Below, piece by piece: positions 16,933 to 25,773 of a DNA stretch of 40,637 bases. Source of the DNA: Desulfurococcales archaeon (GTDB lineage: Archaea > Thermoproteota > Thermoprotei_A > Sulfolobales > AG1); NCBI GenBank assembly GCA_009903825.1, contig WYEN01000054.1, forward strand, positions 1 to 40,637. The letters run 5' to 3'. The notes below the pieces were generated by a model that searched no databases, had not been told where the DNA came from, and saw nothing but the letters and a program-made list of their open reading frames with translations. The first letter of the stretch is position 1. Every line of letters begins with the position of its first letter. The position numbers and the translations under genes are program-made.

Positions 16933-18237
16933 ATGCTAGATATATTATCTAATGGATTACTGAAACAGTTTATTGCTGTGGCGATCCTTCTCTCTATGTT
17001 CATCTCGTTGCTGCTTAGATATAAAAATCCTAAAAACCCTGTGTGGGCTTATATGGCTTTCTTCTCTTTTATTGCTGTGGCTTTCGACTTAATATCCATA
17101 GATCAGATATCTTCAGCTGTTGATATTGAGGTGATATTATTTCTGGTGGGGATGTTCAGCATAGTATCTATTGCAGAATCTTCGGGTCTTCTAGATCTTG
17201 TTGCGTGGAGGATCATGATAACTTCTAAAAGCATCTATACACTGCTCATAATATATTCTATGACAATAGGTCTTCTATCAGCTGTGGCTGTAAACGACAC
17301 TATGGCGGTCATGGGTCCTCCGATAGCATATTCTTTATCAAGAATAACCGGTATAGATCTTAGGATATTAACTCTTCTTCTGGCATATTCTATAACGATA
17401 GGTTCTGTGATGACTCCTATAGGAAATCCTCAGAACATGTTGATCGCTACAGAGTCAGCTATAAAAGCTCCTTTAATAACATTTATTAAATATTTATTGA
17501 TACCTACAATAATAAATCTTCTGATAACGCCTCTTCTAATGATCAAATTGTTTAAGATAGAAAATAGAAGAATTGAGGTAGGCTTAGTACCTCAGGAGCT
17601 TATCAGAGATAGAAGAGATGCTTATGTAGGCGCTTTAGCACTGATAATAGTTATACTACTTCTGTTTATAAACGATCTTATGAGTCTATTAGGTCTTTAT
17701 CATATAAGATACATAGGCTTCATACCATTTATAGTTGCGGCTGGAGCATATCTTTTTACTGAGAGACCTAGAGAGATAATTAAAAACGTTGATTGGGGAA
17801 CAATAATCTTTTTCATAACAATGTTTATAACAATGAAAGCTGTCTGGGACACAGGAGTATTATATAAACCTCTTAATGTTCTGGCGCCTCTGGATAGTGA
17901 CAATATTTTTGTCAGAGTTTTTCAGATAACAATTGTATCTATAGTCTTTAGTCAGTTTCTGAGCAATGTTCCTTTTACAAAGATCTTTATAGAATATCTT
18001 AAGACTTTTAAAGATGAAAACTTTTTGACAGCTAAAGACTGGATAGCTCTTGCCATGAGCTCTACTATCGCAGGCAACTTAACGTTGTTCGGCGCAGCCT
18101 CTAACATAATTATTTTAGAGGCTCTTGAAAGTAGATATGGAAGAACTATTTCATCTATAGATTTTGTCAAGTTAGGAATTCTTATTACAGCGGTAAATAT
18201 CTTAGTCTATACTCCTTTTATAGTGATAATAAGATGA
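16933..18237 (+). CDS. SLC13/ArsB/NhaD-type anion or ion permease
   Basis: A roughly 434-residue polytopic membrane protein with about 10-12 hydrophobic helices. The ion-transporter superfamily motifs are AVNDTMAVMGPPIAYSLS and SVMTPIGNPQNMLIA, the two re-entrant loops that bind substrate in ArsB, NhaD and SLC13 carriers, and a second-half counterpart around SQFLSNVPFTKIF. Substrate (arsenite, dicarboxylate, sulfate or Na+/H+) cannot be told, and no ArsA or ArsR is nearby. Start codons TTG 16924, GTG 16927 and ATG 16933 are all in frame; a TATA-like CTTATATTTA at 16904-16913 puts the transcript start at about the ATG, so I chose that as a leaderless start. Confidence 0.88.
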   Translation: MLDILSNGLLKQFIAVAILLSMFISLLLRYKNPKNPVWAYMAFFSFIAVAFDLISIDQISSAVDIEVILFLVGMFSIVSIAESSGLLDLVAWRIMITSKSIYTLLIIYSMTIGLLSAVAVNDTMAVMGPPIAYSLSRITGIDLRILTLLLAYSITIGSVMTPIGNPQNMLIATESAIKAPLITFIKYLLIPTIINLLITPLLMIKLFKIENRRIEVGLVPQELIRDRRDAYVGALALIIVILLLFINDLMSLLGLYHIRYIGFIPFIVAAGAYLFTERPREIIKNVDWGTIIFFITMFITMKAVWDTGVLYKPLNVLAPLDSDNIFVRVFQITIVSIVFSQFLSNVPFTKIFIEYLKTFKDENFLTAKDWIALAMSSTIAGNLTLFGAASNIIILEALESRYGRTISSIDFVKLGILITAVNILVYTPFIVIIR

Positions 18238-18242
18238 GAGGT

Positions 18243-19247
18243 TCAAATTCTTATCTTATTCAAAAGATCTTTTATCTCTCCAAGTTTTTCTAAGTCGAAT
18301 CTTATTATTGCCAGAGATGGATGTCCTCCTATACTTATCAAGAGACCTCTCTCTTCTATATATCTTGCTATTTTATATGCTTTGCCTGGATATTTTATTA
18401 TTAAAAGAGCTTTGTCAGGCTCGTGAGGATCTGAGACTATGACCGCCACTGGAGCTCTAAAGATCCTGTATAATACTGAGGCCAATGATGATGCTCCTTT
18501 TCTCCGCCATTTTTTTCTGGCATCAATAAATCTAAATACTCCTATTCTCTGAGCTGATACTGCTATCTCATTTGCAAAGCTTTTCATCTCCTGGTCAATT
18601 TTTTCGACGTAGCCACGGATCTTTGTTAAGACATTATGATCCAGATATGAATGGACGATTCTTGGAGCCATCCAATTGACTATTTTTATCCATGTCTCCT
18701 CATCTTTTTTATAAGCCATGTATTTTGACACATCTGCTAAAAGCCTCATGATCCTCCTAAGATCCTCAGGAACTTTCAAGCCCTGATCCATGTAATATAT
18801 TGTTGATACAAATTTCTCAAGACGTTGATTTGTTCTAGCTCCTGCCATAAGGATCCTGTCATAAGCGATTTTTGATGTAGGCACATACCCCACGAGTGCT
18901 TCATCTACTATCTTCATGAGTTTATCAAGCTCTCTATGCGTTGACAAGTGATGATCTATATATATGATCTTTGTATCTTTACATCGATCTCTGTATATCA
19001 CAATCTGATCTATAGATATCTTTATTACAGGTATATCTAGAAAAACAAGAGATTCATAACAATATAATGTGTCAAGTCTTTTAAAAGCTCCATAAGGCTC
19101 TGAAGGATAAAGATCTATGTCTAACGACTTTTTCACAGGATATATTCCTTCATATTTCTGTGAATAGACTATTACAGCGGCTGAGACTGCTCCATCAGCA
19201 TCCCAGTCAGCTATTATAGCAACATTATTTCTTTTTAAACTACTCAA
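18243..19247 (-). CDS. DHH-family phosphoesterase, RecJ-like
   Basis: A 334-residue DHH protein. Motif I is DWDADG at 14-19, a central Asp lies at 71 in VFLDIP, and DHH is at 98-100 in YIDHHLSTHRE; the C-terminus ends with a DHHA1-like domain carrying ISIGGHPSLAIIRF. Archaeal RecJ/GAN-like proteins of this type are 5'-3' or 3'-5' exonucleases linked to replication, and others act on oligonucleotides. The only reasonable start is TTG at 19247, with GATGGTG about ten bases upstream. It follows nagA by 13 bases on the same strand, so they are co-transcribed although the functions look unrelated. Confidence 0.87.
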   Translation of the reverse strand: MSSLKRNNVAIIADWDADGAVSAAVIVYSQKYEGIYPVKKSLDIDLYPSEPYGAFKRLDTLYCYESLVFLDIPVIKISIDQIVIYRDRCKDTKIIYIDHHLSTHRELDKLMKIVDEALVGYVPTSKIAYDRILMAGARTNQRLEKFVSTIYYMDQGLKVPEDLRRIMRLLADVSKYMAYKKDEETWIKIVNWMAPRIVHSYLDHNVLTKIRGYVEKIDQEMKSFANEIAVSAQRIGVFRFIDARKKWRRKGASSLASVLYRIFRAPVAVIVSDPHEPDKALLIIKYPGKAYKIARYIEERGLLISIGGHPSLAIIRFDLEKLGEIKDLLNKIRI

Positions 19248-19260
19248 TTTCTATACACCA

Positions 19261-20415
19261 TCATTTTGTGTAGACCTCCTCTCCCTCTAAAAACACTTTT
19301 GATATTCCAAGATCTTTATTCATCAGAATTATGTCGGCTACACACCCAGGTCTTAGACAGCCTAGACTTTTTATCTCGAGAGATCTTGCGGGAGCCTCTG
19401 TGAGATGATATAACGCCTCTGACACATCTAACCCTATATGAATCAAATTATATAAAGCTTTGATCATTGTTAAAGTGCTTCCAGCCAATGTTCCATCTTC
19501 TAATCTGGCAACACTGTCTTTAACCACCACTTTTAATCCTCCGAGCATATATACTCCGTCTCCAAGTCCTGTCGCACTTATTGAATCAGTTATCACGACG
19601 GCTCTTGATCTGGCAACTTTTGTTATCATTTTAACCACAGGAGAAGCTAAATGAACAAGATCAGCTATGAATTCTATGAATACTCTCTCATCTTCTAAAC
19701 CTGCGAGAGCTGGACCAGGATCTCTATGATGAAATCTTCTCATTCCATTGAATATATGTGTGATCCTTCTAGCACCTCTCTCGATAGCTTTTTTAGTCTC
19801 CTCATAGGAGGCGTTGGTATGTCCAATGCTTACAATAACTCCTCTATTGACTATCTCAGGGATCTTTTCTAAAACATTATCTATCTCTGGTGCCAACGTT
19901 ATTATTCTTATGTTCCTCTCTGAAGCTTTTATATATTCATCTATCTCACTCATGTCAAGTTTTCTAATAGCCTCAGGATTTTGTGCTCCTCTCATTTCAA
20001 CATTTATATAGGGCCCCTCAAGATGTAGTCCTAACACCCTAGACCTATTATGATCCATAGGATCTTCTGATAAGAGGTCTCCGATAGCCTCCGCCACCTT
20101 AACAAGATCTTCATGTTTTAAAGAGACTGTTGTTGGGACAAAACTTGTCACACCTATTTTAATAAGTTCCTCTGATAATCTTTTGATTTCATTTATGCTC
20201 CCAGAGCTCACATCAAAACCTGCATAGCCATGTATATGTGTATCTATGAAGCCTGGCGCAGCGATCATCTCTTTAGTTTCTTGTGAATGGTCTGAAGACC
20301 TCCAATAAGGCTTTAGATCTTTGATCACACCATTTTCAATTTTTATAGATCCTCTTATAATTCTTCTTTTGGGAGTATAGATCTCTGCCAGGTTAAGTAT
20401 CATACCAATAGCCAT
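19261..20415 (-). CDS. nagA: N-acetylglucosamine-6-phosphate deacetylase
   Basis: A 384-residue amidohydrolase that removes acetate from GlcNAc-6-phosphate. Motifs: DTHIHG with H60 and H62, LGLHLEGPYIN with metal ligand E133, SIGHTNAS with H198, THIFNGM with H219, and VITDSISATG with the catalytic D276, followed by LEDGTLAGSTLTM. Together with the GlmS gene at 25774 it points to amino-sugar turnover. The ATG at 20415 is followed by another at 20403; a TATA box TTTTATATAT at 20431-20440 predicts a transcript start between them, so either may be used without a leader. The gene is divergent from the acyl-CoA synthetase. Confidence 0.93.
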   Translation of the reverse strand: MAIGMILNLAEIYTPKRRIIRGSIKIENGVIKDLKPYWRSSDHSQETKEMIAAPGFIDTHIHGYAGFDVSSGSINEIKRLSEELIKIGVTSFVPTTVSLKHEDLVKVAEAIGDLLSEDPMDHNRSRVLGLHLEGPYINVEMRGAQNPEAIRKLDMSEIDEYIKASERNIRIITLAPEIDNVLEKIPEIVNRGVIVSIGHTNASYEETKKAIERGARRITHIFNGMRRFHHRDPGPALAGLEDERVFIEFIADLVHLASPVVKMITKVARSRAVVITDSISATGLGDGVYMLGGLKVVVKDSVARLEDGTLAGSTLTMIKALYNLIHIGLDVSEALYHLTEAPARSLEIKSLGCLRPGCVADIILMNKDLGISKVFLEGEEVYTK

Positions 20416-20430
20416 TATTTTTTTGCTATA

Positions 20431-20440
20431 ATATATAAAA
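20431..20440 (-). promoter_or_regulatory. TATA box for nagA
   Basis: TTTTATATAT on the minus strand, centred about 26 bases before the two nagA ATG codons. The facing acyl-CoA synthetase gene instead has a strong Shine-Dalgarno sequence. Confidence 0.5.
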
Positions 20441-20531
20441 GAGACTTGTACAGATCATGATATTATAAATGTTTAAAATATTAATAAATTAATTAAAGTC
20501 CTCTCAGTAACTAATTATATCGGAGGTTTCT

Positions 20532-22475
20532 ATGGCCTCTAATTATATTTGGAGACCTACAAAAGATATTGTTGACGAAGCTAATGTTCAAAATCTTATT
20601 CAGATGTTTAAGACTAAAGATTATAAAGATTTTATAAGATTTAGTATAAGAAGTCTTAGAAGCTTTTGGGGTAGAGCCCCAGAGATCTTGGATATTGAAT
20701 GGTTTAGAGAATTTGATGAGGTTCTTGATGTTTCTCAAGGTATTGAGTGGAGCAGATGGTATGTCGGTGGAAAGATCAATGCGTCATATAATGTTGTAGA
20801 TAGGGTCGTTAAGAAAGGTTTTGGAGAGAAGAAGGCTTTTATATGGGTTGGTGAAGACGGGCTTGAGAAGATCATGTCATATAGTGAGTTAGAAGATCAT
20901 GTCAAGAGATTCTCAAATTATCTTCTCAGCATGGGAGTTAAGAGTGGCGATGTAGTATCTATTTACATGCCTATGATGCCTGAATCTATTGTGGCGATGT
21001 TGGCAGCCGTAAGGATCGGTGCTATAGCCTCTCCAATATTCTCAGGCTTCAGTCCTCCTGCCGTTGCAGATAGACTTAGACTTGCAGAGTCTAAAGTTTT
21101 GGTGACTATAGACGGCTATTATAGACGAGGAAAAGAGATCATTCTAAAGCCTCAGGCTGATGAAGCTATAAGATTGTCAGGCACAGATCCTAAGGTTGTC
21201 GTGGTTAAGAGACTCGGTGTCGAGATACCATGGGATGATAAACGTGACATATGGTATGATCATGTTATAAAAGAATATTCGAAGACAGACTATGTTTATG
21301 AGGCTGATCCTAATGATCCTGCTCTTCTTTTATTCACCTCTGGAACCACAGGCAGGCCTAAAGGTGCTGTGATCAGTCACATAGGCTCTATCATAAAACC
21401 TGGTCTGGAACATTATATAAATCTAGATATCAAAAGAAAAGATCTTTTGTGGTGGATCACTGATATAGGATGGATGATGGGTCCTTGGCAGGTGTTCGGT
21501 TCACAGCTTTTAGAGGCATCACATCTAATGATCGAAGGAGCAATAGATTATCCTCCTGACAGAGTATGGTCTATAATAGAGAGATATAAAGTATCTCATC
21601 TAGGTTTTGCCGCGACTGCAGCCAGGATCTTGAAATCATATGGTTTATCATATGTAGAGTCTCACGACATATCTAGTCTTAGAGTCTTTGGAAACACTGG
21701 CGAGCCTATAGATCCTGACACGTGGCTATGGATCGTGAGAGACGTAGGTCAAGACATGAGGCCTATGATAAATCTCTCAGGAGGTACAGAAGTCTTCGGA
21801 TGTATTCTTCTACCGAGCGTAGTTGTAGAGCTTAAGCCATCAACATTATGGGGCCCTGCTCCAGGGGTTGATGCTGACGTTTTTAATGAGGAGGGGGTCT
21901 CTGTACGTGGAGAGACAGGTTATCTTGTTGTTAAAAAGCCTTTTCCATCGATGACCAGAGGCTTGTGGAAAGATCCTGATAGATACATAGAGACTTATTG
22001 GAGCAGATTCAGAGGAGTATGGTATCACGGCGACTGGGCTTATATAGATCATGACGGGTTCTGGTATCTATTTGGGAGGGCTGATGATGTTCTAAAAGTT
22101 GCTGGAATGAGAATTGGGGCTGCAGAAATAGAAGGAGTTCTCAACGAACATCCATATATCGCTGAGAGCGCATGTATAGGAGTGCCTCATAAGATCAGGG
22201 GTGAAGTAGTCTATTGTTTTGTTAAATCAAAATATGGTTTAGAAGTTGATGAGAATAGACTAGAGATAGAGTTGAAAGAACTTGTTGCTAAAAGAATCAG
22301 CAGAGTATTTATACCGGAAAGAATAATTGTTGTGCCGGATCTTCCTAGAACTAGAAGTGGAAAAATTATGAGAAGAATTTTAAGAGCTATATTGCTTGAT
22401 CAAGATCTTGGGGATGTCTCATCTCTAGAGAATCCTGAGACTATAGAATCTCTGAAGAGAAAAATCAAAATATAA
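20532..22475 (+). CDS. Acetyl-CoA synthetase-like AMP-forming acyl-CoA synthetase
   Basis: A 647-residue ANL-superfamily enzyme that activates a carboxylate with ATP to an acyl-AMP and then to acyl-CoA. The core motifs are LLFTSGTTGRPKGAV (about 265-280), WWITDIGWMMGPW, NLSGGTEVFG, WYHGDWAYIDHDGFWYLFGRADDVLKVAGMR split over the hinge, and the C-terminal RSGKIMRR with the catalytic Lys near 609. Length and the GWMMGPW block fit acetyl/propionyl-CoA synthetases; hydroxypropionyl or other short acids are possible. CGGAGGT lies six bases before the ATG, one of the strongest ribosome-binding sites here. The next gene follows after 32 bases. Confidence 0.9.
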   Translation: MASNYIWRPTKDIVDEANVQNLIQMFKTKDYKDFIRFSIRSLRSFWGRAPEILDIEWFREFDEVLDVSQGIEWSRWYVGGKINASYNVVDRVVKKGFGEKKAFIWVGEDGLEKIMSYSELEDHVKRFSNYLLSMGVKSGDVVSIYMPMMPESIVAMLAAVRIGAIASPIFSGFSPPAVADRLRLAESKVLVTIDGYYRRGKEIILKPQADEAIRLSGTDPKVVVVKRLGVEIPWDDKRDIWYDHVIKEYSKTDYVYEADPNDPALLLFTSGTTGRPKGAVISHIGSIIKPGLEHYINLDIKRKDLLWWITDIGWMMGPWQVFGSQLLEASHLMIEGAIDYPPDRVWSIIERYKVSHLGFAATAARILKSYGLSYVESHDISSLRVFGNTGEPIDPDTWLWIVRDVGQDMRPMINLSGGTEVFGCILLPSVVVELKPSTLWGPAPGVDADVFNEEGVSVRGETGYLVVKKPFPSMTRGLWKDPDRYIETYWSRFRGVWYHGDWAYIDHDGFWYLFGRADDVLKVAGMRIGAAEIEGVLNEHPYIAESACIGVPHKIRGEVVYCFVKSKYGLEVDENRLEIELKELVAKRISRVFIPERIIVVPDLPRTRSGKIMRRILRAILLDQDLGDVSSLENPETIESLKRKIKI

Positions 22476-22507
22476 AGTTAAAAACTAAATCTTATGGTGC
22501 TGATCTG

Positions 22508-23479
22508 ATGCTGATCATTAGAGAAGAAGATGTTAAAGACTTGATAGATTTTAAAGAAGCTGTGGATATTATAGAGAGAGCGTTAAAGTATCAGGCTGAG
22601 GGAGAGGCTCAGCTCATCCCAAGATCCAGGATATTTATGAGAGAAAAAGTTTATCACGTGATGGCGGCGTCGATAGAGCCTTTAGATGTGGTCGGTTTAA
22701 AAACCTATCTATCAATACCAGGCAGAACTTCTTTTGCTGTGATAATATTTTCAATAAGATCTGGCGAGATCTTAAGTTTGATAGAGGCAGATCTATTGGG
22801 AAGAATTAGAACTGGTGCTGCAAGCGCGATTGCCACTAAATATCTTGCTAGAAAAGATGCTAGAGCTCTTGGTATAATAGGATCTGGTAGACAATCATAT
22901 ACACAGGCTCTTGCAATACTCAGCATAAGATACTTTGATCATGTTTTTGTAAATTCTTTAAATAGAGAGAACTCAGAGATTTTTGTTAAAAGACTTAGAG
23001 AGAAAGGATATAACGCTTTCGTAGCCGACTCTCTACATGATCTTTTCATAAAAAGTGATGTCATATCTTCAGCAACAAACTCCAGACAGCCGTTTATAAA
23101 AGCTGAATATATAAAAGATGGTTTACATATAAATCTCGTTGGATCTAATCATCCTAATAGAGCGGAGGCTTATCCAGAGGTGTTTCTTAAGACTAGACTT
23201 GTTGTGACAGATAACATTGAACAAGCTAAGAGAGAGTCTGGAGATCTTATAGAAGCTGTGAGAAAAGGATATATCTATTGGGAGAAGATACATGAGCTCT
23301 GGGAGTTGGTCGTAGGAAGAGTCTCTAGATCATCAGAAGACGAGGTTACTTTATTTAAGTCTCACGGCGTCGCGTTATGGGATGTTGCTTTAGCAAAATT
23401 AATATATGAGAAAGCTAGATCAAAAGGAGTGGGTCAAGAGATCTCTTTCTCAGGCTTTTGGAGAGACAGATATTTTTAA
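22508..23479 (+). CDS. Ornithine cyclodeaminase / mu-crystallin family reductase
   Basis: A 323-residue NAD(P)-dependent protein. The family block reads VVGLKTYLSIP, then IRTGAASAIATKYLARKDARALGIIGSGRQ, with the nucleotide-binding GSGRQ at about 125-129 and the conserved RTGAAS arginine just before. Relatives are ornithine cyclodeaminase, alanine dehydrogenase and pyrroline-2-carboxylate reductase, which act on amino acids or cyclic imines. The later SATNSRQPF segment matches the usual 'vTsS..PvF' strand. The exact substrate cannot be assigned. It follows the acyl-CoA synthetase by 32 bases, probably in the same transcript. Confidence 0.88.
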   Translation: MLIIREEDVKDLIDFKEAVDIIERALKYQAEGEAQLIPRSRIFMREKVYHVMAASIEPLDVVGLKTYLSIPGRTSFAVIIFSIRSGEILSLIEADLLGRIRTGAASAIATKYLARKDARALGIIGSGRQSYTQALAILSIRYFDHVFVNSLNRENSEIFVKRLREKGYNAFVADSLHDLFIKSDVISSATNSRQPFIKAEYIKDGLHINLVGSNHPNRAEAYPEVFLKTRLVVTDNIEQAKRESGDLIEAVRKGYIYWEKIHELWELVVGRVSRSSEDEVTLFKSHGVALWDVALAKLIYEKARSKGVGQEISFSGFWRDRYF

Positions 23480-23560
23480 TTTAAAAATTAAAATTTATTA
23501 ATCTCTCATCAGATTTATTATGAAGGTGGCACTCTCTCATGTATTAATGAGGTGATTTTC

Positions 23561-23830
23561 ATGAGTTCAATGACTGCCCAAATAGATCAGAAGAAGAAAT
23601 GGGTTGATAAGATGATTAGAAGCGCTAAAAAATATCATAAGATATGTCCTTATTATGATAAAAAAACTAATTCATGTTTCTTAAGATTAGGAGGTAAATG
23701 TGATAGAGATGGAAAATTTGACACTTGTCCAGTATTTATAGAGTTTCTAGAGAAGAAATATGACTCTTTCGTAAGATCAGGAAGACCTCTTCCAGTAGAT
23801 TTTATGGATCCCGCAATGATATCTCCATAA
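23561..23830 (+). CDS. Small cysteine-containing protein of unknown function
   Basis: An 89-residue charged protein with five cysteines in CPYYDKKTNSCF, GGKCDRDGKFDTCP and flanks, a spacing (C-x8-C, C-x8-C) that could hold zinc or an iron-sulfur cluster. I do not recognise the family. The GAGGTGA ribosome-binding site at 23549-23555 fits the ATG at 23561 with five-base spacing, so the in-frame GTG at 23552, which lies within that site, is rejected as the start. The C-terminal half (CPVFIEFLEKKYDSFV) is helical and ends in a proline-rich tail. A short AT-rich promoter-like stretch separates it from the reductase gene. Confidence 0.78.
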   Translation: MSSMTAQIDQKKKWVDKMIRSAKKYHKICPYYDKKTNSCFLRLGGKCDRDGKFDTCPVFIEFLEKKYDSFVRSGRPLPVDFMDPAMISP

Positions 23831-24036
23831 ATCATATTATACTTAAATGATTCTATGTCTAAAATTTTTTCAACATATCAAACCCTCCTTCTATATCTAT
23901 TGCTCAAAGGAGTTATGATTTGAAGACTATCGCACAAGACTTTATAATAAAGATCTTGCTTTTTAAGATGAGAGGAAAAAATATCGCATAAGTCGTTAAA
24001 AAATTAATTGGTCTATATAAGATATTAAATTGCTTT

Positions 24037-24342
24037 CTATGGCTGTCTGCCTTGTTTTCTCAGATATTCTCGAAGCTCGTTTATACGTTTTTCAATACTT
24101 TGGATCTCTTCTTGGATCTCTTTTAAATCTTCTTCAAGAACTTTCTTATAATCTTCTAACATAGCAAGCTCCTCTTCTGGTGTTAAAGGAGGTGGATATA
24201 ACGGTGGAGGCGGGTAATAAGGATATGGAGGATATGTAGGCTGTTGCGTCTGCTGTTGTTGCGAGTGGTAGAGCGGTGGAGATGGCGGATAGATCATATA
24301 TGGATACCATCTTCTCCAAAATCTATGCCACCAATGCCACAT
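24037..24342 (-). CDS. Aromatic/proline-rich protein with C-terminal coiled coil (DUF5320-like layout)
   Basis: A 101-residue protein in two parts. Residues 1-53 are low-complexity: a Trp/Arg-rich start (MWHWWHRFWRRWYPYM), a Gln run and repeated PPYPYYPPPP. Residues 54-101 form a clear heptad coiled coil (EEELAMLEDYKKVLEEDL...IEKRINELREYL). This two-part layout resembles DUF5320 proteins found beside DUF134 regulators, though those are usually Gly/Met-rich at the front. GAGGAGAT precedes the ATG at good spacing, so it is truly translated. It lies 31 bases after the Trp/Tyr-rich gene. Function unknown. Confidence 0.8.
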   Translation of the reverse strand: MWHWWHRFWRRWYPYMIYPPSPPLYHSQQQQTQQPTYPPYPYYPPPPLYPPPLTPEEELAMLEDYKKVLEEDLKEIQEEIQSIEKRINELREYLRKQGRQP

Positions 24343-24373
24343 TATAATCTCCTCAAATCATTTTGATTACGTC

Positions 24374-24610
24374 TCACCACCAGGGATATGTGATTATATA
24401 CGGCGTATACCACCATATGTTATACCAGTACCATGGATAGTAGTAATATGGATGATAGTATGGCCATCTATGTAGGAGATATCCATACCAATACCATGGA
24501 AGCCAGCCTCCTCTAAATATCCATCCAGGTCTTAACCATGGAGGCAGATGACTGAAAGGTCCTCTTCCAGGCCATATATTTGTTAAGCCCCATACAGGTC
24601 TCCACCACAT
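24374..24610 (-). CDS. Extremely Trp/Tyr-rich small protein
   Basis: A 78-residue protein with about 16 tryptophans and 14 tyrosines by my count, nearly 40 percent aromatic, with most of the rest Pro, Gly, Arg and His and almost no Glu, Lys or Cys. The second half is made of YYHPYYYYPWYWYN-like runs. I recognise no family. GGTGA lies eight bases before the ATG, and the frame is clean, so it looks like a genuine gene rather than chance. It sits between the DUF134 regulator and the coiled-coil aromatic protein on the same strand. A packing, adhesive, metal- or haem-contacting role is conceivable but unsupported. Confidence 0.72.
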   Translation of the reverse strand: MWWRPVWGLTNIWPGRGPFSHLPPWLRPGWIFRGGWLPWYWYGYLLHRWPYYHPYYYYPWYWYNIWWYTPYIITYPWW

Positions 24611-24730
24611 ACGTTATTCACCATTTTTGAATAACTACACAAAAATATATAAATTTAACTCTTCAGGATCTTTCTATAAGGTCTAACATATTTATTGAAT
24701 TGATCAAATCATTAAAATAAAAATAAAATC

Positions 24731-25093
24731 TTAACGTTGATCAATACATTCTTCCTTACGATAAGTAATGATTATAGGTCTACGCTCTATTAATGCTTGA
24801 ACAATTTTTCTTCTGCCATTATCAAGAGATCTCCATAAAGTCCCTTGCGATATGCCCATTTTTTCTGCAGCCTCTCTCTGGCCGAGTCTCTCTACATATA
24901 CAAGCTTCAGAGCCTCGAGCTCGTCAGGAAATACATATATAGGGTCGTTGGTGAGAGGATGACCTGTGTTGTCCATAGGCATAAATATTATCTCATTATA
25001 ATTGCTCCAGAGGATTCTTGGTCTAGGAGGTCTTCCTCTTCCACGTCTTCTCCAACACCAGCTCCATGGAGATCCTCCTATATTGTTAAACAT
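24731..25093 (-). CDS. DUF134 family (UPF0251) HTH DNA-binding protein
   Basis: A 120-residue predicted regulator. The N-terminus is Trp/Arg/Gly-rich (WSWCWRRRGRGRPPRPR), then a beta segment and a sigma-70 region-4-like helix-turn-helix: FPDELEALKLVYVERLGQREAAEKMGISQGTLWRSLDNGRRKI (about 55-100), the DUF134 hallmark. Such proteins often sit beside dinitrogenase iron-molybdenum cofactor-like or DUF5320 genes and are thought to be metal- or redox-linked regulators. GAGAGG lies upstream of the ATG. It precedes the two aromatic-rich genes on the same strand and follows a DtxR-type gene, so it probably regulates this block. Confidence 0.88.
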   Translation of the reverse strand: MFNNIGGSPWSWCWRRRGRGRPPRPRILWSNYNEIIFMPMDNTGHPLTNDPIYVFPDELEALKLVYVERLGQREAAEKMGISQGTLWRSLDNGRRKIVQALIERRPIIITYRKEECIDQR

Positions 25094-25185
25094 TTTTATG
25101 TTCAGCCTCTCTAATTAAATATCTATTGTCTACTAATTAACTATTTAACACAAAAGATCTTAGGACAAAGTTCTAGAATAATAAC

Positions 25186-25641
25186 TCATCTTTTGAGAAA
25201 AAGATCTGAGAATATATTCTTAAGATCTTCTGAGAATGAGGTGTTCTCACTTTTTTTATCTAATACATAGATTGTGAGCTTCTTAAGTCTCTCTATAGTA
25301 TCTTTATGAAGATAATGTTCCATAGAACAAGCATCTTTCTCAGCTATCTCTTCTGGAAGCATAAGGATCTCAGAGAGAAACTTTTTTAATATGATATGTC
25401 TCTCAAATATCTGTCTGGCAAGTCTTGATCCTTTTCTAGTTAATCTGATCTCTTCACCTTTTTTATATATTATCAGTTTTTTATCAGAGAGTTTTCTCAA
25501 TTGTTCTACAACTGAAGAAGGCTTCACATTAAGTATTTTCGCCAGATTTGTCACAGAGACTTTTTTACCTTCAAAACTTAGTTTATAAATTGCTTCGAGA
25601 TAATCTTCATAACTTTTACCATATGATGCAGATCTTCTCAT
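25186..25641 (-). CDS. DtxR/MntR-family metal-dependent transcriptional regulator
   Basis: A 151-residue regulator. The N-terminal winged helix reads SYEDYLEAIYKLS, then VTNLAKILNVKPSSVVEQLRKLSDKKLI, followed by the dimerisation/metal domain with RHIILKKFLSEIL, EKDACSMEHYLHKDTIERL, which supplies Cys, Glu and His ligands typical of the Fe/Mn sensor site. It lacks the C-terminal SH3-like domain, as in MntR. AGGTAG precedes the ATG by six bases. The gene faces glmS across a 132-base intergenic region and reads toward the DUF134 and aromatic-protein genes, implying metal control of that block. No clear palindromic operator was found. Confidence 0.9.
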   Translation of the reverse strand: MRRSASYGKSYEDYLEAIYKLSFEGKKVSVTNLAKILNVKPSSVVEQLRKLSDKKLIIYKKGEEIRLTRKGSRLARQIFERHIILKKFLSEILMLPEEIAEKDACSMEHYLHKDTIERLKKLTIYVLDKKSENTSFSEDLKNIFSDLFLKR

Positions 25642-25773
25642 TATTATCTACCTTAGAAAATCCTCTCCTTATATATATTTTTAACAAATATTTTTATGAT
25701 GTATCTAATTAATAATCAGATCAAAAATATCTATAATCAAGATCATGGTCTCTCTGGATGAGGAGGATGAGGA

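Noticed and set aside
23906-23991. A 23-residue TTG-started frame with AAAGGAG upstream in the 206-base gap
   Set aside because: Too short, no recognisable sequence, and a lone TTG start; the gap otherwise shows only AT-rich sequence.
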